Source: Bacteroidota bacterium
GTDB lineage: Bacteria; Bacteroidota; Bacteroidia; AKYH767-A; OLB10
DNA: 64,000 nucleotides
Assembly (NCBI GenBank): GCA_023251535.1
Contig: JAHEYP010000005.1
Coordinates: 81,699-145,698 of the forward strand
Direction: 5' to 3'
Shown here: positions 46,514 to 55,635 of the stretch, one piece after another
How the letters are laid out: every line of letters starts with the position of its first letter
Position numbering within the stretch: position 1 is the stretch's first letter
Made by a program: the position numbers and the translations under genes
Notes under the pieces: generated by a model
What the model saw: the letters and a program-made list of their open reading frames with translations, nothing else
What the model was told of the DNA's origin: nothing
Databases searched by the model: none

Positions 46514-46878
46514 TAGTAAAAAATCAAACCATAAAAGAGGGACTGAATTTATTCATTCCCTCTTTTTTTTGTAATATAAACAGATTTAAAAGAAGCTAAT
46601 TTTCTAATGTTTCAAAAAGGGATATAAATAACCTAAAAACATTACGTTCGATTTTAAGAAAAAAAAAGACTTTGAGGCTCGAATCAGAGCGCCCTCTAGA
46701 GGGAAAAATCAATTTTTCAGAATAAAAAAAAAGGAATAAACCCATCAGACCTTACAAATTTATGTAATGGTTTCCGATAGATCTTTTCTCGTGCCGCAAT
46801 ACTCTATTTTGCTTCCATTGCACAACCAACCAACAGCAGTGATCTTGCAAAGGTTGTGCCAAAAAGAAAAAAACGCGC
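46514..46878. other. Intergenic region between the two giants
   Basis: 365 bp without a gene. Contents: the terminator of the first giant (46536-46570), a perfect 12-bp palindrome CCCTCTAGAGGG (46692-46703), a -7-like TATTTTG (46805-46811, one base short of the consensus), and an inverted repeat GCACAACC / GGTTGTGC (46820-46827 and 46852-46859) ending 19 nt before the next start. Confidence 0.55.
46536..46570 (+). terminator. Terminator of the first LamG giant
   Basis: Stem AGAGGGA / TCCCTCT extended by TGAAT / ATTCA after one mismatch, then a T-run. Confidence 0.85.
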
Positions 46879-49800
46879 ATGAAAAAAGTTTTTACAATCA
46901 GAAAAAGAAAAACTCCAAACTTACTTAGTTTGTTGTTAGCTCTCCTATTAACGGGAGCACTCTCCGTAGTGAACGCACAGCAGTATCTGCCGAAACACTA
47001 TTGGACGTTTGAAGGGGCGACACCATTAAAAGATTCGATGAATGTATCTGCATTAAATCCGAACTTTTATAATGGCCAGTACAGCATTGCTCGAGGAGAA
47101 ATCGGGATGTCTATGAGTTTAGGCGCCGGCGGAAAAGCTGTTGTTGCCACTAATAATTTAGGCGTAGACTCATTGTTTACTGCTGAATTCTTATTTAAAG
47201 CAGATCACGATTTTAATTCAACTAACCTATTAAACAGAAGAGACAATGCAGTAATCATAAGAATGGGTTACGCATTTATTCAATTCACAACAAATGTTGT
47301 AAATACGGCAGGTGCAACTGTTAGTGACAACTTCGTAGTTGATTTACAAGGTATCGGAAGGGGGTCATATAGCTACTATGTCGACAACAACTGGCATCAC
47401 TTAGTATTTAAGTACAATTCAAATACAGGACAAAAAGAAATTTGGGTTGACGGCCAATTGCCAACAGGATTCTCAACTACAACTGCAGCCGGTCGTTTCA
47501 ATCAAAACACAACTAATGCAAATAATAATGTGTTCGACATTAACTCGAACACTTCTTACTACAGAATATTTGGTCAAATTGATGAGGTAGCATTATACAA
47601 TATTGCATTGCCTGCAAATTCAATTTACAAACATTACCAGAATTTCACATCCGGCGACCACTATTCATTTTCTGCTAGTACAATTGTCCCTCCGTTAGCA
47701 GCTGCTATTAGCGGACCTGTTGATGTTAATGAATATGCATTAGGACATCCTACATATTCAACTTCTGCATTAGATCAATTAAAATCTTATCCACTTCCAC
47801 GTTACAAAAAAAATCATACGCTCTTAGCGAATTTCGACTGGCTTGGACTACGTTACTTCGGAGGAGAATTTCAGCCAGGTGTAACCCAATCACAAGCAAT
47901 TACTAATTCTGTTGAAATCCAACGTGAACTTGCAAAAAACTTCAACTACTCAATTTTAGTATCTGGAAATACAAGCTCGTATACTCAGTATAACGACCCT
48001 ACTAAATTCCATGGTGCATGGGTACAATTAGCAAATCAAAATCCACAATGGCCAACAGGAGCAATTACTTTTTGGGCACAAATGAATCCCCAAAATGCAG
48101 GGTTCTCATCGAATACCGGATATATTGAAAACAAAACGCTTCCAACGAACCATTATCTAAAAAACAGCACAGGATCTTTCATAGGGTTAAGCGGATCTGC
48201 TTCAACAACTAAATACTGGAGTCCTGCAGCACCTGTTGATTCATTTATCAAAGATGGCTTAACGCAAAAATTATATCTGCAAACATTACTTAACAACTTA
48301 ACTAGACCATTAAACTTCATTTGCGAAAACGGAGAAGTAATTCCTAAGCCTTCTTCAACTGCAATGCAAGCTGACCCTTCTGTTGTAAGCGATAAAGCAA
48401 CTACATCATACGATTGGGATTCATATTTAGGAAACAGAAAATGGAAAGTTGCAAAAGCATACAGTAATCAATTCCTAAATACATTAACAGGGCTTAGCAA
48501 TGCGAACTATGCAGAATATCAAATCAGCGGATTAGTTAGTCGACATAAATACAGCGAAACAAGAACTATCAATAAACCAATCAACGGACAAGTATACGCA
48601 ACACCTGATTTCTACCCTCGATGGGCGAACAACTGGTTAACAGGAACAAGTGCATGGACGGGATGGAAACAAATTATTGAAGGAAGATATTATGAACTTC
48701 AACAAAACGACAAATTATACTCTCCATTCATTGCAGCAGGATGGAATGCAGACGAAGAAAGAAATATTCGTCCTGCACAATGGCTAGGCTTATTAAAAGC
48801 ACTAAGCATGACAGGTGCGGAGTTCTTCTACACCGGATACTTCAACGAAGCTGCATCGTACAACCCGCCAAATCCTGCTCCATCAAATCCTGCAGGATAT
48901 GCATGGCAAGCAGCAATGCCTTCATACGCTCAAGCTATCACAAGTCGTTATGAAGACATCTTAAGAAACGGCGACTTATTACCGGGCGATGTACCGTATT
49001 CAGTAAGCAGTACGAATCCAGGATATTCATTTAATGCTGGTGATCAACGTAAGCTTGTAGTAATCAGAAAACATAGCACATTAGCCAAATACGCTATCAC
49101 AGGATCGATTCAACCGAATTCAAATATGCAAGGAAATGCAGAACTTGAAGGAGAAGCTAAAATCACGTTAAACGGACAAAATCTACAATTCAATATCCGT
49201 CGTCAAGGAAGTACTTACATCTATGACAATACGAATCCTGCAGCACCAGTATTCATACAACTAGATGGATGGCACGAAGCATCTCACCCATCAAGATGGT
49301 CGAAAGATTTTAATTTGGAAGCCGAATTGTATGACAACACTCCAACGAACGTAGCGATTAAAACGCAACGACCTGCAGGTGCTGTTGCTGGAGACTTCCG
49401 TGAGTACACAACTTACCTTGGATTCACTGCTGCAACAGGAAATACTGTTGAGTATAATTTCACTCCACGCATCAATTCAAACTATTATGTTTGGGTAAGA
49501 GCGAGAAGTAAATCAAGTGCATCAACAGGTCTTAGTCTTGCACTTAACGGAACATCACAAAAAACTATCAGTTGTATTACTGACACTGCATGGCAATGGT
49601 ATAGCCTTGATGCTTGTTCAGGATTAGCTATTGCTTATAACAATCTGAATACACAGGAATACACATTACAATTAACTGCATCTTCTACGAATTTAGAAAT
49701 TGACCGTGTAATGTTAACTATCGATGGCGCAATCAACTTAAATCCTACACAACAAATGTGTGGTGCATCGGTAGCTACAGTAACTCAAAGTGGTCCAGTA

Positions 49801-52407
49801 AGTTTCTGCCAAGGAGGAACTGTTACATTAACAGCATCTACGGGAAGTACCTATGCATGGTCAAGCGGACAAACAACACAGTCGATTACAGTAAATGCAA
49901 CTGGAAATTACAGTGTTGCAGTAGGTAACGGATCAGGTTGCAATGCAGTATCAACACCAATTGCAGTAACAGTATTAAATAGACCATCAGCATTAATTGC
50001 AGCATCAGGTGCTACAACATTATGCAACGGACAATCGGTAGCACTAACTGCATCATCAGGTGTTAGCTACTTATGGTCGAATGGAGCAACAGGTCAACAA
50101 ATCAATGTAAATACTGCAGGCAACTATGCAGTTACGGTAACTGGAGCAAACGGATGTACTGCTACATCAACAAATCAATCGGTAACAGTAAATGCATTAC
50201 CTACAGCTCAAGTATCAGCATCAGGTGCTACAGCGCTTTGTCAAGGAAGTAGTGTAACATTAACAGCAACAGGAGGAACTTCATACCTATGGTCGAACGG
50301 AAGTACTTCTGCATCAATCACAGTAAATACAACAGGAAACTATAATGTAACAGTTACCAATAGCAACAATTGCAGTGCAACATCAACTGCAACAAATGTT
50401 CAAGTAACAGCTAATCCTACAGTAAATGTAACAGCAAATAGTGCTACATCATTCTGTCAAGGAGGAAGTGTAACATTATCAGCTACCGGAGGAACCAACT
50501 ATGCTTGGTCTACAGGAGAAACAGGGCCATCAATCACAGTAAGTTCAACAGGAAATTACTCAGTAGTTGCTGCGAATAGCAACGGATGTACTACAACATC
50601 ATCAACTACTCAAGTAACAGCTTGGGCTAATCCTACAGCAAGCATAACAGTAAATGGACCAACAACAATTACATCAAGTCAAACAACAAACTTATCTGCA
50701 AGTGCAGGAGCAAGTTATGTATGGATGCCAAACGGAGAAACAACAGCATCAATCAATGTAAATGCTGCAGGAAACTACAGTGTACAAATTACCGACAGTC
50801 ATGGATGTAGCGCTATATCAGGCGTAACTACTATTTCTCAAGTAAATCAACCTACACCTGTAAGCATTCAAGCAATAGGAAATACAACTATTTGCGCCGG
50901 ACAATCTGTTATGTTAAACGCAAATGGTGGAGCTAATTTACTTTGGGCACCAGGCGGACAAACAACATCATCAATTACAGCAAATCAAACGGGAACATAT
51001 TTCGTATATTCTCGAGACAGCCAAGGAAATGTATTGAGTATCGATTCAGCAACAATTATTGTTAATGACAAGCCGATGGCTCCATGGATTTCTTACTCTT
51101 ATGTTCCAAATCAATCATATCAATTAACAGCGTTTGAACCGTCAGCAGTTAGTTACTTATGGTCAAACGGACAAACAACAGCGTCAATAACAACGAACAT
51201 TGCACAACAATTGACAGTTAAAGCAACAAATGCATTTGGTTGTGTATCTGACTTCGGAAAAATTGATGTAGGCAACAGTAATGTAAGATCATGTTCAAAT
51301 CCTGAGATGCTTACTGCTTACAATTTAAGCGACACTACAGCGAACTTACAATGGAATCCTGCAGTTAGTGGTGAAATTACAAAACTTAAATTTTGGGTAA
51401 TAAACTCTTCACTTATTAACACAGTTACATTAGCAGGAAATGCTTCATCATCTAAATTGACAAACTTAGCTCCTGCAACAACATACAATTGGTCAGTAGA
51501 ATTAATGTGCGCTTCAGGAAACTTTATTAGCCAAACAGGTTCATTCAAAACACTTGGAACAGCATTAAGTTGTGGAAGCACTCCAATTCATTTAAGAGCT
51601 GAAAACATCAATACCAACAAAGCCACATTACGTTGGTATAACACAACTGCTCAAACTTACAAAATCAGATATAGAGCAGCAGGAACAAGTGCTTATACAT
51701 ACAAAGTACTTACAGGTTCTCAATACTCAACAGGATCATTAGTAAGTAACTTGAATCCAGCAACAACATACGAATGGCAAGTTCAAACTACTTGTAATGG
51801 ATATACAAGTCCGTATTCACAACCGGCATATTTCAGCACAATCGATACTTGCGGATTTATCAGCTCACTTTCAGCGTTGAATATCAAAACGACATCTGCA
51901 ACATTAGCATGGGGAAACACTTCGGCTATGGATACCGTTAGAATCAGAGTTACAAATGTTGCAACCGGAAGTATTCGTGTTATCGTATTGAATTATAATC
52001 CTTCGAACGGCCAATATCAATTAAAAGGATTGCATAGCAATACGACATACAAAGTTGAAGTGAAAGGAAAATGTTCTTCGGGAGCAACAGGTACATGGTC
52101 AGCACCATTAACATTTACCACATCTGTACTATCATCGAGAGTTGATGATGGTGGAATATTCGAACTAGTTGGATATCCGAATCCGACAAGTGATGTGTTA
52201 ACATACACTTTCAGTACGGAAGAAAAATCTGACTATCAACTAAACGTAACCGATTTATCAGGTCGTACAATTATGCATGAAACAAGAAATGCTCAAGACG
52301 GAGAAAACACATCCGACATCAATGTGACTTCATTTGCAAAAGGAATTTACATTATGACAATTCAAATCGGAACCGAAACGAGCAGATTTAAATTCACTGT
52401 CCAGTAA
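46879..52407 (+). CDS. Paralogous giant T9SS cargo with added fibronectin III domains
   Basis: 1842 residues, collinear with the upstream giant over the first 960: signal peptide (1-34), LamG-like domain (about 38-250), unrecognised middle region (about 290-760; CENGEVIP, YSETRTIN near 560, RPAQWLGLLKALSMTGAEFF near 632), CBM6/35-like domain (about 815-955). Then seven Ig-like repeats (about 967-1470), three fibronectin type III domains (about 1472-1755; starting CSNPEMLTAYNL, CGSTPIHLRAEN and CGFISSLSALN) that the first paralogue lacks, and a type A T9SS sorting domain (from about 1760; YPNPTSDVLTYTF). The extra domains would extend the stalk. Function unknown; polysaccharide binding or hydrolysis at the surface is the simplest inference. 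Confidence 0.7.
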   Translation: MKKVFTIRKRKTPNLLSLLLALLLTGALSVVNAQQYLPKHYWTFEGATPLKDSMNVSALNPNFYNGQYSIARGEIGMSMSLGAGGKAVVATNNLGVDSLFTAEFLFKADHDFNSTNLLNRRDNAVIIRMGYAFIQFTTNVVNTAGATVSDNFVVDLQGIGRGSYSYYVDNNWHHLVFKYNSNTGQKEIWVDGQLPTGFSTTTAAGRFNQNTTNANNNVFDINSNTSYYRIFGQIDEVALYNIALPANSIYKHYQNFTSGDHYSFSASTIVPPLAAAISGPVDVNEYALGHPTYSTSALDQLKSYPLPRYKKNHTLLANFDWLGLRYFGGEFQPGVTQSQAITNSVEIQRELAKNFNYSILVSGNTSSYTQYNDPTKFHGAWVQLANQNPQWPTGAITFWAQMNPQNAGFSSNTGYIENKTLPTNHYLKNSTGSFIGLSGSASTTKYWSPAAPVDSFIKDGLTQKLYLQTLLNNLTRPLNFICENGEVIPKPSSTAMQADPSVVSDKATTSYDWDSYLGNRKWKVAKAYSNQFLNTLTGLSNANYAEYQISGLVSRHKYSETRTINKPINGQVYATPDFYPRWANNWLTGTSAWTGWKQIIEGRYYELQQNDKLYSPFIAAGWNADEERNIRPAQWLGLLKALSMTGAEFFYTGYFNEAASYNPPNPAPSNPAGYAWQAAMPSYAQAITSRYEDILRNGDLLPGDVPYSVSSTNPGYSFNAGDQRKLVVIRKHSTLAKYAITGSIQPNSNMQGNAELEGEAKITLNGQNLQFNIRRQGSTYIYDNTNPAAPVFIQLDGWHEASHPSRWSKDFNLEAELYDNTPTNVAIKTQRPAGAVAGDFREYTTYLGFTAATGNTVEYNFTPRINSNYYVWVRARSKSSASTGLSLALNGTSQKTISCITDTAWQWYSLDACSGLAIAYNNLNTQEYTLQLTASSTNLEIDRVMLTIDGAINLNPTQQMCGASVATVTQSGPVSFCQGGTVTLTASTGSTYAWSSGQTTQSITVNATGNYSVAVGNGSGCNAVSTPIAVTVLNRPSALIAASGATTLCNGQSVALTASSGVSYLWSNGATGQQINVNTAGNYAVTVTGANGCTATSTNQSVTVNALPTAQVSASGATALCQGSSVTLTATGGTSYLWSNGSTSASITVNTTGNYNVTVTNSNNCSATSTATNVQVTANPTVNVTANSATSFCQGGSVTLSATGGTNYAWSTGETGPSITVSSTGNYSVVAANSNGCTTTSSTTQVTAWANPTASITVNGPTTITSSQTTNLSASAGASYVWMPNGETTASINVNAAGNYSVQITDSHGCSAISGVTTISQVNQPTPVSIQAIGNTTICAGQSVMLNANGGANLLWAPGGQTTSSITANQTGTYFVYSRDSQGNVLSIDSATIIVNDKPMAPWISYSYVPNQSYQLTAFEPSAVSYLWSNGQTTASITTNIAQQLTVKATNAFGCVSDFGKIDVGNSNVRSCSNPEMLTAYNLSDTTANLQWNPAVSGEITKLKFWVINSSLINTVTLAGNASSSKLTNLAPATTYNWSVELMCASGNFISQTGSFKTLGTALSCGSTPIHLRAENINTNKATLRWYNTTAQTYKIRYRAAGTSAYTYKVLTGSQYSTGSLVSNLNPATTYEWQVQTTCNGYTSPYSQPAYFSTIDTCGFISSLSALNIKTTSATLAWGNTSAMDTVRIRVTNVATGSIRVIVLNYNPSNGQYQLKGLHSNTTYKVEVKGKCSSGATGTWSAPLTFTTSVLSSRVDDGGIFELVGYPNPTSDVLTYTFSTEEKSDYQLNVTDLSGRTIMHETRNAQDGENTSDINVTSFAKGIYIMTIQIGTETSRFKFTVQ
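49770..51290 (+). repeat. Array of seven Ig-like coding repeats in the second giant
   Basis: Repeats of about 210-230 bp encode YLWSNG- or YAWSTG-centred Ig-like modules. Copies 1-4 are regular; 5-7 are progressively diverged and lose the starting FC motif. The core DNA TATGGTCGAAYGGA is shared with the array of the first giant. Confidence 0.7.
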
Positions 52408-52428
52408 CCCTAACAATACCCGAGTGCA

Positions 52429-52457
52429 AAGGAGGATCTTAATGGTCCTCCTTTTTT
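52429..52457. terminator. Bidirectional terminator between the second giant and the NamZ-like gene
   Basis: AAAGGAGGA / TCCTCCTTT stem around 52429-52453, with A- and T-runs on either side. Confidence 0.85.
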
Positions 52458-53694
52458 ATTTAAAATCGGTATACAACAAATACTTCTTTCTGATAGCTCT
52501 GAATTTCTCGAGATCCGGTCCCCATGAATTTCTAATTTGATCTTCGGTATCACCTGCTTCTATTTGTTTCCTCAACGAAGCATTTCCTGCAAGCTTTTCA
52601 AAGAAGGGAGTAAAGAAATCCGTTTTTACGGGTGCATCATTATACAACTGCATCAACCAATTCAGATAAAGTTTCCCTCCATGATCGGCATACAATGTCC
52701 CGAAATCGGTTAAATCGAAACCAATACATTTCTCTCCTTCATGAGGAGGATTCTTTGCTTTCCCGGGAATGCTAATCGGAGTAAATTCTTTTGTTCCATC
52801 AGGATTTCCTGGATAACCAATTTGCTGAAATGGCAAATCAGTTCCTCGGCCTAAACTCACTTTCGTACCTTCAAAGAAACACAATGAAGGATATAAATTG
52901 ATAGCAGCTTGAGTCGGCAAATTTGGTGAAGGAGGAATAGGGAGTCGATATAAAACATTATGATCCCATCCAGTCATTTTAATGATAGTAGTTTTACAAT
53001 CATTCTTCGTGTTCAACCAATGTTCGCCTGAAAGCATCAAAGCATATTCGGCAATAGTCATTCCATGCACTACAGGAACTGGTTGCATACCAATAAAACT
53101 TCTGAATGCCGTATCTAGAACAGGACCGTCGATATAGTAACCATGCGGATTAGGGCGATCGAAAATCATCAAAGGAATTTTATTATCGGCACAAGCTTCC
53201 ATCACATATTGCAAAGTACTTATGTAAGTATAAAAACGAGCACCCACATCTTGGATGTCGAAAACAACCAAATCAATATTCTTTAAGTCATCAGCCGTAG
53301 GCTTTTTGTGATTCCCATAAAGTGAAACCACTTTCACTCCACTCTTCTTATCAAATCCATCCTCCACATGTTCTCCGGCTTCTGCTTCGCCTCTAAATCC
53401 GTGTTCCGGAGCGAATACCAATTTTACCTTCACTTTTAGTGAAATTAATGAATCTACCAGATGCGTTCCGTTTATTTGAGAAGTAGGATTAGCAACAATA
53501 GCGATATTTTTACCTTTCAGAGCTGGTAAATACTCGGAAGTACGTTCGGCTCCGGTTACTACGTGAGCGGTATCGTTAAACGACTGCGCCTTACATCCTG
53601 ACCCCAGAATGACGATAAGAAGCAAAGCAATACAATTGACGATTCCCAATCGCCTGAAATGCAATACTGAACAAACAGAAGTACGGATTAGCAT
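52456..53694 (-). CDS. DUF1343/NamZ-type exo-beta-N-acetylmuramidase lipoprotein
   Basis: 412 residues. N-terminal membrane-targeting segment ending in a lipobox (VILGSGC, Cys34). The remainder is a DUF1343 protein: FAPEHGFRGEAEAGEHVEDG, FDIQDVGARFYTYISTL and DRPNPHGYYIDGPVLD are its hallmark segments. The family member NamZ removes N-acetylmuramic acid from non-reducing ends of peptidoglycan fragments, so a wall-recycling role in the periplasm is likely. Divergently transcribed from the LolC/E-like permease gene, 51 nt apart. Confidence 0.85.
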   Translation of the reverse strand: MLIRTSVCSVLHFRRLGIVNCIALLLIVILGSGCKAQSFNDTAHVVTGAERTSEYLPALKGKNIAIVANPTSQINGTHLVDSLISLKVKVKLVFAPEHGFRGEAEAGEHVEDGFDKKSGVKVVSLYGNHKKPTADDLKNIDLVVFDIQDVGARFYTYISTLQYVMEACADNKIPLMIFDRPNPHGYYIDGPVLDTAFRSFIGMQPVPVVHGMTIAEYALMLSGEHWLNTKNDCKTTIIKMTGWDHNVLYRLPIPPSPNLPTQAAINLYPSLCFFEGTKVSLGRGTDLPFQQIGYPGNPDGTKEFTPISIPGKAKNPPHEGEKCIGFDLTDFGTLYADHGGKLYLNWLMQLYNDAPVKTDFFTPFFEKLAGNASLRKQIEAGDTEDQIRNSWGPDLEKFRAIRKKYLLYTDFK

Positions 53695-53745
53695 AAGAGT
53701 AATTAAACAATTCGGTAAATTTACCCAAAATAAAACACGCTGAAC

Positions 53746-54969
53746 TTGAATCTTTCAAAAGTACTGGCCGGAAGAATTTTGTCGCATTCGAACGATTCGG
53801 GAAAAACGGGCAAACCAGTTATCGTTATTGCGATCACCGGTATTGCGCTGGGTGTGTTGGCCATGCTTTTATCGGTGATGATTGTCACCGGATTTCGGAA
53901 TGAGATCTCCAGCAAGGTTACGGGATTCATGTCGCATATGCGAATTCACAAATTCGACAGCAACAATTCATTTGAAGATGTCCCTATTAGTAAAAATGCA
54001 GCCTTCATATCATCCGTAAAAAGTATTGAAGGCATAAAAAGCATTCAACCTTATGCTTACAAAGCAGGAATTTTAAAAACGAAAGAAGAAATTCAAGGAA
54101 TAGTTTTAAAGGGTATTGATAAAGACTTCGACAAAAGTTTCTTCAGTGAAAAAATGACAGCGGGAAAATTCCCAGACCTAAACGACTCTACGAATCAGCA
54201 AGTAGCTATTTCAAAAACACTCTCCGGAAAATTAAATTTAAAAGTCGGCGATTCTTTTTTGGTGTTTTTTATTCAGCAAGATAAAAAAGTGCGCAAGTTA
54301 ATTGTCAGCGGCATTTATAACACAGGACTAAATGAAGATTTCGACAATATTTACATATTATGTAATCTCGATTTAATTCGAAAAATCAACAATTGGGAGA
54401 AAGATGAAATCGGAGGATACGAAGTAAATTTGAGTAGCCTTGATTTACTCGACAAAGTAAGCAAAGAAGTATACCAAAGAGTCGACTACCAAACCAATGT
54501 TCAAACTATCCGCGATATCTATCCGCAAATATTCAACTGGCTCGATCTTCAGAACCTCAATGTGATCGTCATTATTACATTGATATCGTTGGTTGCAGGT
54601 ATAACGATGATTTCAACTTTATTGATTCTTGTACTCGAGAACAGTCGACAAATCGGATTACTAAAAGCACTTGGAGCAGAAGACAAACTCATCAATATTA
54701 CATTCAGAAAAGTAGCTGCATCGATATTGTTAAGAGGAATGATGTGGGGAAATATTTTAGGACTAGGGTTAGCCTTTTTACAATGGAAATTCCATCTTAT
54801 CGGACTCGATGAAAGTTCGTATTACATTTCAAGTGTGCCGGTAAATTTTACACTATCTGGAATAGCAATTATCAATATCACCACATATGTAATTTGCATG
54901 TTGATGCTATTAATTCCAGGGAAGATCATTTCAAAAATCAATCCGATAAAAGTGTTGCGATTCGATTAA
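53746..54969 (+). CDS. LolC/LolE-like ABC transporter permease
   Basis: 407 residues from a TTG start; MNLSKVLAGRILS is a family-typical beginning and no ATG is near. One N-terminal transmembrane helix (about 25-48; AITGIALGVLAMLLSVMIV), a large periplasmic MacB/LolE-type domain (about 50-265), and three C-terminal helices with the FtsX fold (from about 270). Proteins of this type form the membrane part of lipoprotein-release (Lol) or MacB-like transporters. No LolD ATPase is adjacent; the orphan ATPase at 37.8 kb is on the same strand but far away. Confidence 0.8.
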   Translation: MNLSKVLAGRILSHSNDSGKTGKPVIVIAITGIALGVLAMLLSVMIVTGFRNEISSKVTGFMSHMRIHKFDSNNSFEDVPISKNAAFISSVKSIEGIKSIQPYAYKAGILKTKEEIQGIVLKGIDKDFDKSFFSEKMTAGKFPDLNDSTNQQVAISKTLSGKLNLKVGDSFLVFFIQQDKKVRKLIVSGIYNTGLNEDFDNIYILCNLDLIRKINNWEKDEIGGYEVNLSSLDLLDKVSKEVYQRVDYQTNVQTIRDIYPQIFNWLDLQNLNVIVIITLISLVAGITMISTLLILVLENSRQIGLLKALGAEDKLINITFRKVAASILLRGMMWGNILGLGLAFLQWKFHLIGLDESSYYISSVPVNFTLSGIAIINITTYVICMLMLLIPGKIISKINPIKVLRFD

Positions 54970-55162
54970 AAACCGATATTCTTTTTCAATTCGGAATCAA
55001 TCTAATCACGAAAAGTTCAATCTAGATTGCCACCGCCGTCAATAATTCTCCCGTTCCCCTTCACTTCAGTCCGAAAAGCTTGACCTAATTACGTGTAACT
55101 GCCATCCTTAGCTGATTGCAAGGAGCAGGGACTTCATTGATTTAAAATCAAAAAATTCCTTT

Positions 55163-55567
55163 TTACCAGTTAAAAGTGATGATTTGTTTCAAATCGGGGT
55201 GCAGGCTTAACGCTACTGGGCAGGTATGAGCAGCTTTCTCGATGATTTTACGAGTATGGTCATCGTAATTATTCGCCGGCATGTGAAAAGTCACATGAAC
55301 TTCGGCCACTTTTCGAGGATTTGCGCCCATTACCTTAAGGACTTCAATGCGTGTCCCGTCGATATTAAACCCGTGATTATTAGCTGCTATGCCCATTATT
55401 GTGAGCATGCAACTGCCTAAAGCGCCTGCAAGAAGGTCGGTAGGTGAAAAGGCCTCTCCCCTTCCCTGGTTATCGACTGGGGCATCGGTAATGATCATAT
55501 TACCAGACTGAACGTGAGTAGCTTCGGTACGCAAACCGCCTTTATAAACCGTTGTAATTGTTGCCAT
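55163..55567 (-). CDS. OsmC/Ohr family peroxiredoxin-like protein
   Basis: 134 residues from the ATG at 55567; the 15-codon extension lies upstream of the predicted transcription start. The two conserved active-site cysteines are present (LGSCMLTIMG and HTCPVALSL), with the arginine and glutamate region between. Such proteins reduce organic hydroperoxides. Probably cytosolic. Divergent from the following gene, with back-to-back promoters. Confidence 0.88.
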   Translation of the reverse strand: MATITTVYKGGLRTEATHVQSGNMIITDAPVDNQGRGEAFSPTDLLAGALGSCMLTIMGIAANNHGFNIDGTRIEVLKVMGANPRKVAEVHVTFHMPANNYDDHTRKIIEKAAHTCPVALSLHPDLKQIITFNW

Positions 55568-55572
55568 GGAGT

Positions 55573-55580
55573 CAAATTTA
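55573..55580 (-). promoter_or_regulatory. -7 element of osmC, 5 nt from the start codon
   Basis: TAAATTTG on the minus strand, a full match to TAnnTTTG, 5 nt before the ATG. Predicted leader about 2 nt, effectively leaderless. Confidence 0.6.
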
Positions 55581-55622
55581 GCATTTGCAAAGAAGATTCC
55601 TAACTTTAGCACTGTTTAATTG

Positions 55623-55630
55623 TATATTTG
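55623..55630 (+). promoter_or_regulatory. -7 element of the outer-membrane-type gene, 5 nt from the start codon
   Basis: TATATTTG, a full match, 5 nt before the ATG at 55636 (2 nt before the overlapping in-frame ATG at 55633). Predicted leaderless mRNA; it also decides between the two ATGs. Confidence 0.6.
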
Positions 55631-55635
55631 TGATG

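Noticed and set aside
44480..51290. Possible CRISPR or non-coding tandem repeat
   Set aside because: Repeats are about 215 bp, in frame, and encode Ig-like domains; there are no short repeat-spacer units and no cas genes.
54970..55162. Possible tRNA or small RNA between the permease and osmC genes
   Set aside because: Slightly GC-richer sequence, but no cloverleaf, no promoter and no terminator with a T-run were found.
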